This document shows, in pieces, positions 8,007-15,914 of a DNA stretch of 37,122 nt. The notes below the pieces were generated by a model. That model worked only from the letters and a program-made list of their open reading frames with translations. It did not search any database and was not told the origin of the DNA. This DNA is from Streptomyces sp. E2N166 (GTDB taxonomy: Bacteria > Actinomycetota > Actinomycetes > Streptomycetales > Streptomycetaceae), in the NCBI RefSeq assembly GCF_003671715.1, contig NZ_RAIF01000006.1, positions 28,276 to 65,397 of the forward strand, written 5' to 3'. Both the position numbers and the translations under genes were made by a program. The stretch's first letter is position 1. The number at the start of each line of letters is the position of its first letter.

Positions 8007-8128
8007 TAATGGTGGAGCAGCCTTTCGACCAGGGACCACAGCGCGCGCGCTGCGATGGCGATCCCTAGGCGTTCGGCCGCTGTGCGTACCCACCCCTTGC
8101 GGGGCGCGGTATTCTCCGTTGCCACCAT
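8006..8128 (-). CDS. Possible 40-aa peptide ending at the IS junction
   Basis: A minus-strand ORF reads MVATENTAPRKGWVRTAAER and then an amphipathic/hydrophobic helix LGIAIAARALWSLVERLLHH. It resembles the very short single-helix proteins common in Streptomyces, but I cannot assign a family with confidence. A GAGGTG-type ribosome site lies 12 nt before the ATG at 8128. Its stop codon is made at the right border of the IS5 element (8006-8008), so the IS may have trimmed or replaced its original C-terminus. Confidence 0.4.
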   Translation of the reverse strand: MVATENTAPRKGWVRTAAERLGIAIAARALWSLVERLLHH

Positions 8129-8584
8129 CTGCCCACCTCACCTCATCTTGTTGGGCCAGGGCCGCCGGGAGGTCCCGGCGTCCCCCCAGCGGGAGCCGGG
8201 CAACCAAGCGGCCCCGGCCTGCCAACTGATGAGGTGTGGCAGTTCAACGCTACGAGTCGCCCGGCGCGTTGAGAAGGGGCCGGCAGGTGGATTCGTGCCG
8301 GCAGACAGGCACACCGGTCACAGCCGCCTCACGGGCACCGGGAGGCCCCGCTGCCGCACTCACCGGGGGCGAGGCAGCCTGACCGCCCCTCTCATGGGCA
8401 CGAGTGATCCCGAACAGGGTGGAGCGGCGTCAACCGCCCGACATGGCGTGATCCGGCCACTTGAGGGCACCCTCGGGCACCCCCTCAAGAGCGATGTGAA
8501 GGCAACGTGTTGACACTGCGGGGATGGCGTGCCGGAGGGTCGGCTATGGTTCAGCCGTCAACGTGTGAACGAGAGGGGGCGTCT
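8129..8584. other. Intergenic region, no convincing gene
   Basis: A 152-codon plus-strand frame (8055-8513) crosses this stretch, but its composition looks random (Arg/Pro/Gly/Thr-rich, no motif) and it starts inside the neighbouring small ORF. The last 40 bp hold the promoter region and a GAGAGGGGGC ribosome site for the gene at 8585. Confidence 0.5.
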
Positions 8585-8905
8585 GTGAACACGCCTAATC
8601 AACCGCCGCAGCAGTACGGGCAGCAGGCGTATGGGCAGCAGGCGTATGGGCAGCCGCCCCAACCGCAGTACGGGCAGCAGGGGTACCCCCAGCCGCCGCA
8701 GCCTTACGCGCCGCAGCCGATCATCATCAACAACAACGTGTCGGCGGCCGCTTCGGCGTCGGCCGCGGCGTTCGCCGGCGGGTACGGCCGCAGGAAGCGC
8801 CACTCCTTCTGGGCGCACTTCTGGCTGTTCCTGTTCACCGCGGGCCTGGGCAACATCGCCTACGCCTGGTACGTGAGCGACTGGAACAAGAAGCGCGGAC
8901 TGTAG
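8585..8905 (+). CDS. Small Q/P/Y-rich membrane protein
   Basis: This 106-aa protein has three parts: a low-complexity N-terminus with repeated YGQQA/YGQP units (about residues 8-44); an Asn/Ala-rich middle (IIINNNVSAAASASAAAFAGG); and one C-terminal membrane segment (FWLFLFTAGLGNIAYAWYV, about 78-97) ending in KKRGL. The layout fits a cytoplasmic disordered tail with a single anchor. The GTG start follows GAGAGGGGGC at good distance. No enzymatic role is seen; such proteins are frequent in streptomycetes with unknown function. Confidence 0.8.
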   Translation: MNTPNQPPQQYGQQAYGQQAYGQPPQPQYGQQGYPQPPQPYAPQPIIINNNVSAAASASAAAFAGGYGRRKRHSFWAHFWLFLFTAGLGNIAYAWYVSDWNKKRGL

Positions 8906-8922
8906 CCCGGCCGCGGCGCGAC

Positions 8923-8945
8923 GGCCGTGCCACACAGGCACGGCC
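8923..8945 (+). terminator. Hairpin terminator after the Q/P/Y-rich gene
   Basis: GGCCGTGCC (8923-8931) and GGCACGGCC (8937-8945) form a perfect 9-bp stem with a 5-nt loop, 17 bp after the stop codon. Confidence 0.8.
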
Positions 8946-9041
8946 CGGCGGGCTCGGCGGTGCGTATCTCGTTCCCTCTCCCCCAAGGGCGCCCGCCCGT
9001 TGCTACGGTCTCTACCCGGGCCAAGGTCTCCAGGGGGATTC

Positions 9042-9584
9042 GTGGAGAGCGGAGTCAACAAAGCGGCAGCCTGGCTCGGCGTGGTGACCGGGACCATCGC
9101 CATCCTTGCGTTCTTCGGAGTGAACAACTTCGAGGAACTGCAGCGAGCCGTCGCCGACAGCGCACGGTCGGACGATGCACTGTCGGACCCGTGTGAGGCC
9201 CTGCCGGCCGACTACCTCAGCAACTTGCGCGTATCAGGGCCGAAGCATGCGGGAGACGAGTTCCGGCTGGACTGGCCCAAACCGAAGAGCGGGAACCCCT
9301 ACCGCTGGTGGAATTGCGGCTGGCTCGGGCCGAATCCGAAGGTCGGTGAGGGGAATCTCGTCATCGGCTACTCGCAGAACACGAACCCCAGTACGCAGGG
9401 GATGCGACCGATGAACGGCATCCCGGACGCGACGTACGGACCCCAGAACCCGGGATACGACTCCTCGTGCTTTGTCGAATGGCCCATCGCCGACGGCAAG
9501 GGCCAGGCCTCCGTCTGGTACGGAGGCACGTGCTCGGACGCCCGGGCCATCGCCCGCAAAGCATACGAGAAACTCTCCCGCTAG
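9042..9584 (+). CDS. Membrane-anchored extracytoplasmic protein, unknown
   Basis: This 180-aa protein starts at a GTG 3 nt after AGGGGGATT. Residues 9-27 (AWLGVVTGTIAILAFFGVN) form a membrane anchor or uncleaved signal. The rest looks extracytoplasmic, with paired Cys (SDPCEALP, WWNCGWLG, SSCFVEWP, GGTCSDAR) that could form two disulfides. I recognise no named domain, but the C-terminal SDARAIARKAYEKL resembles small secreted lipoprotein-like proteins of actinobacteria (DUF3558-type), a weak resemblance. The TAG stop sits at the left border of the next IS; the reconstructed pre-insertion site would give the same stop. Confidence 0.75.
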   Translation: MESGVNKAAAWLGVVTGTIAILAFFGVNNFEELQRAVADSARSDDALSDPCEALPADYLSNLRVSGPKHAGDEFRLDWPKPKSGNPYRWWNCGWLGPNPKVGEGNLVIGYSQNTNPSTQGMRPMNGIPDATYGPQNPGYDSSCFVEWPIADGKGQASVWYGGTCSDARAIARKAYEKLSR

Positions 9585-9679
9585 AGCCTGTCTGACAATT
9601 CCCGTCCAATCAGCGAGGTTCGGCTGAGTTGGCAATCGGGAGGTGCGCCGACCGTCCGGCGGGGATTACCGGGCAGGGC

Positions 9680-10309
9680 CTACGAACGGCGGGCCAGCAG
9701 ATGGGCGTCGAGGAAGCCCCTTTCGGAGGCTGGATCGTGGAGCAACCGGGCGAAGGGAACGAGCTCGGCGTCGGCCAGCAGTTCGGCCAGGCGATCCGCC
9801 GGCCAGCTGTAGGCAGGCGCCACCTTGTGGTCGAAGCGGACCGGTTCTTGTTCGTCGGTCCCGAAGAAGGAGACCAGGAGCAGGCCATCCGGCGCCAGGA
9901 CGCGTGCCTGCTCGGCGAGCAGCTCCGGCAGTTCTCCCGGAGGAGTGTGGATCATCGAGTAGTGGGCCAGTACGCCGCCGAGCGCGGCGTCCTCGATCGG
10001 CAGGCATTCCATCCGCGCCTCCTGGAAGCGCAGCGCCGGATGGGCCTGCCGGGCGTGGTCGATCATGCCGGGGGCGAGGTCGAGTCCGAAGGCGTCCAGG
10101 CCCAGTTCGTGCAGCATGGCTGTCAGATGTCCGGGACCGCACCCGACGTCCGCTGCCCGCGGGTTGCCCGTCGCGCGCACCAGTTCGGCGAAGGTGCCGA
10201 TCATGGTCCGGGAGAAAGGCTGTGTCTCCAGCCGGTTTGCGAACAGCGATGCGTACAGCTCGACGACTCCGTCGTAGGCCGTCCTGGTCTCGTCCTGATG
10301 ATTCACCAC
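9680..10309 (-). CDS. Class I SAM-dependent methyltransferase (IS passenger)
   Basis: This 209-aa protein has the Rossmann methyltransferase pattern: motif I ADVGCGPGHL (53-62), motif II acidic end FGLDLAPGM (74-82), then MECLPIEDAALGGVLAHYSMIH for motif IV. A C-terminal substrate region follows with RFDHKVAPAYSWPADRL. It is a full-length member of a family common on Streptomyces chromosomes; the substrate is unknown. The start is GTG at 10309 (or the next GTG, 10306). A -10-like TATAGA straddles the internal IS end just upstream, so transcription may originate from the IS. The gene points away from the transposase. Confidence 0.88.
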   Translation of the reverse strand: MVNHQDETRTAYDGVVELYASLFANRLETQPFSRTMIGTFAELVRATGNPRAADVGCGPGHLTAMLHELGLDAFGLDLAPGMIDHARQAHPALRFQEARMECLPIEDAALGGVLAHYSMIHTPPGELPELLAEQARVLAPDGLLLVSFFGTDEQEPVRFDHKVAPAYSWPADRLAELLADAELVPFARLLHDPASERGFLDAHLLARRS

Positions 10310-10322
10310 GGGCAGGACTCTA

Positions 10323-10339
10323 TAGCCGGTCTGATAATT
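10323..10339 (+). repeat. Internal copy of the IS left end
   Basis: TAGCCGGTCTGATAATT matches the outer left end GAGCCTGTCTGACAATT at 14 of 17 positions and is also preceded by TA (10321-10322). It sits 7 bp before the transposase start, where the left end of a normal-size IS would be. Confidence 0.75.
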
Positions 10340-10345
10340 GATCTT

Positions 10346-11237
10346 GTGGTAAGTCGAGGTGAGTTGACGGATGCGGCATGGGGGCGGATAGAGCCCCTTT
10401 TGCCCCAGGTGGACGGACGGGGCCGTCCGTGGCGTGATCACCGGCAGGTGGTCCACGGCGTGCTGTGGCGGCTACGGACCGGGGCTCCTTGGCGCGACCT
10501 GCTCGAGCGGTATGGGCCGTGGCAGACCGTCTACGAGCGGTTCGCCCGCTGGGAGGCCGATGGCACGTGGGCGAAGCTGCTGGAGCATGTCCAGGTCCAT
10601 GATGACGCGGGGGGGGCCGGGTGGAGTGGATCGTCGCCGTTGACTCCACGATCAACCGGGCCCACCAGCACGCCGCGGGCGCCCGTAAAAGGGGGACGCA
10701 GACAGGGACAAACTGGAAGATCCGGGCCGCTCGCAGGCGCATCAGGCACTCGGTCGGTCCCGGGGCGAGCTGACCACCAAGGTTCATCTCGCCGTCGACG
10801 GCCGGGGACTGCCGCTGTCGATCGTGCTCACACCCGGAAACGTCAACGACGCCACCGCGTTCGCCGACGTCCTCGACGGGGTCCGCACCCCGCGCGTCGG
10901 CACGGGCCGCCCGCGCACGACACCGGACCGTGTGCTGGGTGACAAGGCCTACTCCAGCAGGGCCATCCGTCATCTGCTGAAGCGTCGGGGCATCGCCGCC
11001 ACGATCCCCGAGCGCCGCGACCAGGTGGCCAACCGTCGACGCAGGGGGCGCTTCGGTGGCCGGCCACCCGCCTTTGACAGGGAGATCTATCGCGACCGCA
11101 ACATGGTCGAACGATGCTTCGCTCGCCTCAAGCAGTTCCGTGCGATCGCAACTAGGTTCGACAAGCTCGCGGACCGCTACCGCGCGGGAGTCGTCCTAGC
11201 CTCCCTAATTCTCTGGCTCCGCGAAACGGCCAGGTGA
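10346..11237 (+). pseudogene. IS5-family DDE transposase with two frame changes
   Basis: Reading begins at the GTG at 10346 (VVSRGELTDAAWGRIEPLLPQ). At an 8-G run (10609-10616) the frame must shift by -1 to give VEWIVAVDSTINRAHQHAAG (first Asp). At AAAAGGGGG (10687-10695) it must shift -1 again to reach LEDPGRS ... LGRSRGELTTKVHLAVDG ... VLGDKAYS (second Asp) ... RNMVERCFARLKQ (Glu). The second site is a plausible programmed -1 site, as known in the IS427 group. The first is more likely a homopolymer indel (true mutation or sequencing error). If so, the element may be only one base from being functional. Confidence 0.82.
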
Positions 11238-11373
11238 TCATTTGTCAGACAGGCTCTAGCGGAGGCAGGCTTCGCCGGCAGTGCGCAGCGTGGCCGTTCC
11301 GGCTGCCTGGACGACACCTTCCACCGGGGCAACGGCATGGTGGGGTCCGCCGTTGGTGGCGGGAAGAGCGTCC

Positions 11374-11958
11374 TCACGCGGCCCTCTCGGGCCGGCGCAC
11401 GCGGTAGCGCAGGTGCGTGACGTCGCGGTCCTCGAGGCGTCGTACGAGGTCGAGTTCGATGTGACGAGCGCCCAGGTGGTCGAAGAGCCGTCGGCCGTCG
11501 CCGAGGAGGACCGGGACCAGGTGGACCTCCATCTCGTCCAGCTGCCCGGACCGCAGCAGTGCCTGGGCGGCCCCCGCCCCGTGGACCATGACCGGCCGGT
11601 CGCCCGCGGCTGCGCGAGCCTGCCGGGCGCAGTCCTCGACGTCGGTGACGAAACGCGCGTGGCCCAGTGGCACGTCCCCATCCTCCACCCGGTGGGTGAG
11701 TACGAAGATCGGCACCCCGTCGTGATGGTCGCCCTGCCAGCGCCCGGCGAGTTCGAAGGTCCGGCGGCCGGAGATCACCGCGCCGCTCGCCCACGCCTCG
11801 CGGTAGACCTGGCCGCTCGGGCCGTCGGACTCCCGGTCGTCGAGCCAGTTGAACAGGCGCCCGCCGTCGCGTCCGAGTTCCTGCCCCGGCCGGTCGTCGG
11901 GGCCGGCGATGAAGCCGTCGAGCGACATCGACATGTACAGCCGAATCGGGTTGTTCAT
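11374..11958 (-). CDS. Dihydrofolate-reductase-family protein (RibD C-terminal-like)
   Basis: This 194-aa protein opens NPIRLYMSMSLDGFIAGPDD, the standard first strand of the RibD-C/DHFR-like family. It then shows SGAVISGRRTFELAGRW, PIFVLTHR and a C-terminal VPVLLGDGRRLFDHLG block. Such proteins bind NADPH and reduce pterin-, flavin- or sugar-like substrates; most members have no assigned role. The ATG at 11958 follows GAGGGAGG by about 8 nt. It lies 117 bp from the right end of the methyltransferase IS. Confidence 0.88.
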   Translation of the reverse strand: MNNPIRLYMSMSLDGFIAGPDDRPGQELGRDGGRLFNWLDDRESDGPSGQVYREAWASGAVISGRRTFELAGRWQGDHHDGVPIFVLTHRVEDGDVPLGHARFVTDVEDCARQARAAAGDRPVMVHGAGAAQALLRSGQLDEMEVHLVPVLLGDGRRLFDHLGARHIELDLVRRLEDRDVTHLRYRVRRPERAA

Positions 11959-12084
11959 CCTGGCCTCCCTCGCTCCTGCAGGACACCGGGTCCGGTGGTG
12001 CCCGATCCGCCCGGGCGGGCATGTCATCAGGTAGACCGCAGGGCGACGGCGAATTCATCGGTCCGCGCGCTCGCCCCGCCGCCG

Positions 12085-12105
12085 GGCCCCCGGGGAGCGG
12101 GGGCC
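12085..12105 (-). terminator. Hairpin between SgcJ-like remnant and DHFR-like gene
   Basis: GGCCCCCG (12085-12092) and CGGGGGCC (12098-12105) form a perfect 8-bp stem with a 5-nt loop, placed just after the minus-strand remnant that ends at 12148. Confidence 0.65.
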
Positions 12106-12147
12106 GCGGCCGGCGTCCCGGTCCGTGCCGGGGCGCCGGCGACTGTC

Positions 12148-12435
12148 TCAGCCGGCGTGCACCTCGGTGTTCTGGCCCGCGTGCAGCAGCCACCTGCCGT
12201 CGTCCTGCCTGGTCATGACGTACAGCGGAGTGCCTTGCGTGTCGCCCTGTGCCGAGTGGTAGACCTGGCGGACCTTGACGGCCGCCACATCGGCCCGCAG
12301 GAGCTGCGTGTGCACTGCCTCGTAGGTGACCTCGCCGTCCCAGCTCGCGGCGGGCGACGCTGCCGCCGACCCGTACGCGCGCTGCCTGGTGTTCCACGGT
12401 CTCACGTTCACGGCTGCGACCGAATCCCACTCCAC
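12148..12435 (-). pseudogene. C-terminal half of an SgcJ/EcaC-like (NTF2-fold) protein
   Basis: Residues EVTYEAVHTQLLRADVAAVKVRQ through PLYVMTRQDDGRWLLHAGQNTEVH match the C-terminal beta-sheet of SgcJ/EcaC-type SnoaL/NTF2 proteins. The first half of the fold is absent: upstream codons (VEWDSVAAVNVRPWNTRQRAYG) do not resemble the family, and no credible start or ribosome site is seen. I read this as a truncated remnant. A much diverged full protein starting at the GTG or ATG near 12435 is less likely. Confidence 0.6.
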
Positions 12436-12803
12436 CCGGCCGACCAGGTCCTTGCTGCGCGTTGCCGGGGCGGGCGCGGTCCGACCGTCTCCTCCACACC
12501 GCGTCGGTCCGTGCGATGGCCGACTGGTGTCAGGACGCCCCGCGGCCTCCGGCCCCCGTCGTCCTCCACCCCTGGTGCACCGGGCTCATCCGCCCTGGAC
12601 ACTGCCTTCAACTCCCGCCCGGCCAGGCGGGACTATGCTTCGTTCACGCGTCTGAGCGCACCGCGAGGACTATTGGCCGCTCGACACCTGTGACCACGCC
12701 CCGGAGGGGCCCTGACCGACCTCGAAAGGGTCGACGACCAGGAACGGACACACCGCCGAGACACCAGCCAACCTCGAACTTCGATTCGACTACCATCTCA
12801 CCC

Positions 12804-13820
12804 GTGCATGAGAACCCACCTGTTCGGCGCCGCGGCCGCTCCCGCCGGGAGCAACGACGTCGCCGCAGGGCCAGGCGACGCCGCATAGCGTGGACCGTGA
12901 CGTCGGTCGTGGTCCTCATCGGCGGCTTCACCACCTATGCCGTCACCGGGAGCGACTCCGGTGAGTCGTCCGCGCCCGCCCGGGCGAAGGCTCCGTCCCC
13001 GCCGGCCGTCTCGGCCCGGGCGAAGGCAGGCGAGGCGCCTGCGGACTCACCGAAACCGCTGGCGTCGCCTACCCCGGCACAGAAGTCCTTCGATCTCGAA
13101 CCGGCTCTGGCCCCCGTGACAGCGCTCTTCGGCGACAACCGGATGTCCGTGGCGATGCTGGACGTCAACAGCGGTGCCATGGCGACGTACGGACGCGACG
13201 CTTTCGACACCGCCAGCATCGTGAAGGTGGACATCCTGGCGACCCTGCTGCTCCAGGCCCAGGACGAGGGGCGGAAGTTGAGCACCGAGGAGCGTGCCCA
13301 GGCCGCTGCCATGATCCAGAAGAGCGACAATGACTCCACCAGTGCCCTGTGGACCCGGATAGGCAGTGGCCCCGGGCTCGATGCGGCCAACGAACGGCTC
13401 GGCCTGTCCCAGACCCAGGGCGGTGAAGGGACCGTCTGGGGCATCACCCAAACCACAGCGGAAGATCAGATACGCCTGCTCCAGTCCGTGTTCGGCGACA
13501 AGTCACCCCTGAGCGAAGCGTCGCGTGCCTACATCCAGGACCTGATGCGGCACGTCGTGGGAAGCCAGGCCTGGGGCGTGTCCGCAGCGGCCGACTCGGG
13601 CACGACCGCGCTGAAGAACGGGTGGCTCAAGCGGACTCAGACCAAGAAGTGGGATGTCAACAGCATCGGTCGGATACAGCATGAGGGGCGCGTCTACCTG
13701 ATGGCGGTACTTCTCAACGGCTGCAGCTCCCAGGAGGTCGGCATCAGCATCGTGGAGCGAGCGTCGCGCGCGTCCGCGACGGCGTTCTCCCGAGAACTCA
13801 AGGGGAAGTCCATCACCTGA
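12804..13820 (+). CDS. Membrane-anchored serine hydrolase, class A beta-lactamase fold
   Basis: This 338-aa protein has an Arg-rich cytoplasmic N-terminus (7-27), one membrane segment (about 28-48), a Pro/Ala-rich linker to residue 96 and an outer serine-hydrolase domain. The SxxK motif is SIVK (138-141), the SDN motif is KSDND (173-177), and the KTG-equivalent is KNGW (271-274). I see no class A ExxLN omega-loop, so it is probably a DD-peptidase-like or other hydrolase rather than a true lactamase. The GTG at 12804 is preceded 7 nt upstream by TACCAT (12791-12796) and by no ribosome site, fitting a leaderless mRNA. Confidence 0.85.
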   Translation: MHENPPVRRRGRSRREQRRRRRARRRRIAWTVTSVVVLIGGFTTYAVTGSDSGESSAPARAKAPSPPAVSARAKAGEAPADSPKPLASPTPAQKSFDLEPALAPVTALFGDNRMSVAMLDVNSGAMATYGRDAFDTASIVKVDILATLLLQAQDEGRKLSTEERAQAAAMIQKSDNDSTSALWTRIGSGPGLDAANERLGLSQTQGGEGTVWGITQTTAEDQIRLLQSVFGDKSPLSEASRAYIQDLMRHVVGSQAWGVSAAADSGTTALKNGWLKRTQTKKWDVNSIGRIQHEGRVYLMAVLLNGCSSQEVGISIVERASRASATAFSRELKGKSIT

Positions 13821-13867
13821 CGCCCGACCAGGGCCGAACCACCTTCTCGATCCGCTTCGCGCGTTTC

Positions 13868-14105
13868 GGCCGCCTCCCGCCCTCTACAGTGCAGCCATCG
13901 AGGAATTCGGAACGGTACTGGAGGCGTTTGAGCCGGTTGCGGACCAGTATCTGCAGGTGGTCGAGGGCGGTGAGAGGTTGGCCATACTGCGTGCGACATG
14001 CGCCCATCCCCACTCGACCGGGTTCAGGTCGGGCGAGTAGGCGCCGGTAGCAGGAACACGGCCAGCCACTCGCTCTGGTCAACCAACTCCCGCATTCTGT
14101 GCGGG
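13868..14105 (-). pseudogene. IS630-family transposase C-terminal remnant
   Basis: Three minus-strand frames together give a recognisable IS630 C-terminus: LVDQSEWLAVFLLPA, then AYSPDLNPVEWGWAHVARSMANL (with the final catalytic Glu), then LTALDHLQILVRNRLKRLQYR. At least two indels separate the pieces, and the N-terminal two-thirds is missing. Confidence 0.75.
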
Positions 14106-14177
14106 ACATGGGTGTTCAACCGGCACCAAACCGGTACAATCGGTGCGCAGACGAGCTGGTGAACGCCGTCGATCAGC

Positions 14178-14596
14178 AATGAGTTCTCCGACCTCGCCGA
14201 CCGGGCGATGAAGGGCTACCACGTCCGCTGCACACCCGCCGCGAAGCTGGTAAACGAGCTGGCCGCGGCCGTCGACGAGACGCCGCTGAACAAGACGACC
14301 GCCCGCTACGGCCGTGTCGATCTTCTTTGCATCGACGAACTCGGCTACCTGGAACTCGACCGCCACGGCGCCGAGCTCCTCTTCCAGGTCCTGACCGAAC
14401 GCGAGGAGAAGAACAGCGTCGCCATCGCCTCCAACGAGCCGTTCGGCGGCTGGACCAAGACCTCCACTGACCCCGCCTTCGCGCGGCCACCGTCGGCCGG
14501 CTCACGTGCAACGGCACCATCATCGCGACCGGCACCGACTCCTGTCGCCTCGCCAGCACCCGAGCCCGGGCCGAGGAACCCGCCAAGGCCCACTGA
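14178..14596 (+). pseudogene. IS21-family IstB helper ATPase, truncated and frameshifted
   Basis: The frame gives PAAKLVNELAAAVDE, RYGRVDLLCIDELGYLELD (Walker B: CIDELG) and LFQVLTEREEKNSVAIASNEPFGGWTKT, typical of IstB. The Walker A half is missing upstream. After STDP (about 14474) the frame shifts: the neighbouring frame continues RLRAATVGRLTCNGTIIATGTDS to a natural stop at 14596. The IstA transposase is absent. Confidence 0.85.
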
Positions 14597-14678
14597 GTGC
14601 GATAGCTGCCGATCTTGACGTCAGCGACGAGGGGGTTGAGGGACACCGGAACGAAGACCGGTGCTGCAAGATTGCTGT

Positions 14679-15227
14679 ATGTGGGTTCAGCGAGTGATCG
14701 AACTGACCGGGTGGGAACCGCTCGGGATCTGCGTCGACTGGGCGGCGATCGAGGGAGAGCTGGGGGTTCCGCTGCCGTCGGACTACAAGGAGCTCTACGA
14801 GGCGTTCGGCGGCGGCGTCTTCAGTGATTCCGTCTACTTTCTGGGGCGCGACGAGGGCAGCGTGTTCGACTTCCTGACACAGTGGCGGGTCTGGCTGTCG
14901 GTCGACCAGGACGGCGAGCTCGGAAGCGTCTCCGCCGTCGATCCCCATGCGATCTACGCGCCGGGCGGCAAGGGGCTGGTGCCCTGGGGCTCCACCGAAT
15001 GGGCCGACGGGTACTTCTGGCTGATCGATGCCGAGCGCCCGGGCGATCACCCCGTCCTTGCACGGCCCGAGGACGGCGTGTGGCGCCGGTACGACATGTC
15101 CACCTCTGAGTTCCTCTACCGCGTCCTTACCGATGCCGATTTTCAACCCTTCGGGATCGCACAGTACAACCTCGGCACGACGTTCAAGCCCGGCTCCGGC
15201 GACCCCTTCGACGGCCAGCCGTTCTGA
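14679..15227 (+). CDS. SMI1/KNR4 (SUKH) family protein
   Basis: This 182-aa protein shows the SUKH pattern: WAAIEGELGVPLPSDYKELYEAFGGGVFSDSVYFL near the N-terminus, a central GLVPWGSTEWADGYFWLI strand pair, and DMSTSEFLYRVL at the end. SUKH proteins are often immunity partners for contact-dependent or secreted toxins, but many in Streptomyces are orphans. No toxin gene flanks it; it sits between IstB and IS5 remnants. I chose the ATG at 14679; GTG at 14661 is an alternative. No clear ribosome site is present. Confidence 0.8.
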   Translation: MWVQRVIELTGWEPLGICVDWAAIEGELGVPLPSDYKELYEAFGGGVFSDSVYFLGRDEGSVFDFLTQWRVWLSVDQDGELGSVSAVDPHAIYAPGGKGLVPWGSTEWADGYFWLIDAERPGDHPVLARPEDGVWRRYDMSTSEFLYRVLTDADFQPFGIAQYNLGTTFKPGSGDPFDGQPF

Positions 15228-15480
15228 CGAAAGGCCGGCCGTCCCACATTCGCGGACACGACAATGCCGTCGTTTCTCAGCGAGATTCGTGAGCCAGATG
15301 ATCACCAACTGCCTCCGGAACCGGTCGCCAAACGCTGTTCCTGGAGATCAACGAAGCCACCCTGCCGTCCGCACAGCCGGGACACCAGCGGGGAGCAGCG
15401 CGCTTCGTGCCTGAACTGGCCCAGGACGACCGGCCGGACGTGTTCGGCACTTCTCGGCCGCTGCTGAAGGGGCGGGGCCC

Positions 15481-15914
15481 GATGTCACTGGTGAGCGCGG
15501 TCGGGCAGCGCGGTGACTTCCCGCGATTCCAGGTAGTTTTGGGCCGTATCCGGGTGGCCAGGCTCGCGCCGGGGCCGCCCGCGCACCCGGCCGGGCAAGG
15601 TTCACGCCGACAAGGCGTACGGAACCCTCACGGACCGCACCCACCTGCGCGAACGCAGTATCCGGTGCACGATCCTGGAGAGGCGTGACCGGATCGCCAA
15701 CCGCGAGGAACGAAGCTCCCACGGTGGCCGGCCGCCGAAGTTCGACAAGGCCGACTGCAAAGAGCGCCACGCGGTGATGTGCAGAATCAATCGCCTCACA
15801 CGCCACCGCGCGGTCGCCACGAGATACGACAAGTCCGCCGTCCACTACGAGGCGACGGTGCTGGTGGCAGCCCTCAACGAGTGGCTGGACCAGCACTTCC
15901 GAAGGGCACCCTAG
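15481..15914 (+). pseudogene. IS5-family transposase C-terminal remnant
   Basis: The stretch up to about 15580 reads VGQRGDFPRFQVVLGRIRVARL. After a frame change it reads KVHADKAYGTLTDRTHLRER (second Asp) ... TILERRDRIANREERSSHGGRPPKFDK ... ERHAVMCRINRLTRHRAVATRYDK, and stops TAG at 15912-15914. The N-terminal half is missing. The expected Glu motif is altered to HAVMCRINRL, so it is dead. Its TAG shares a CTAG with the stop of the convergent MurE gene. Confidence 0.8.

Larger units (their letters stand above)
9584..11256 (+). mobile_element. IS5-family element carrying a methyltransferase passenger gene
   Basis: Perfect 15-bp terminal inverted repeats GAGCCTGTCTGACAA (9584-9598) and TTGTCAGACAGGCTC (11242-11256) are flanked by TA on each side, within CTAG at 9581-9584 and 11256-11259. 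The unit is about 1.67 kb, roughly twice the usual size of this IS group. The extra length is a complete SAM methyltransferase gene on the opposite strand. A second copy of the left end lies between it and the transposase (10323-10339). The intact outer repeats and target duplication indicate that the whole unit moved together. Confidence 0.85.

Noticed and set aside
8055-8513. 152-codon plus-strand ORF
   Set aside because: No motif, unlikely composition, overlaps the better small minus-strand ORF.
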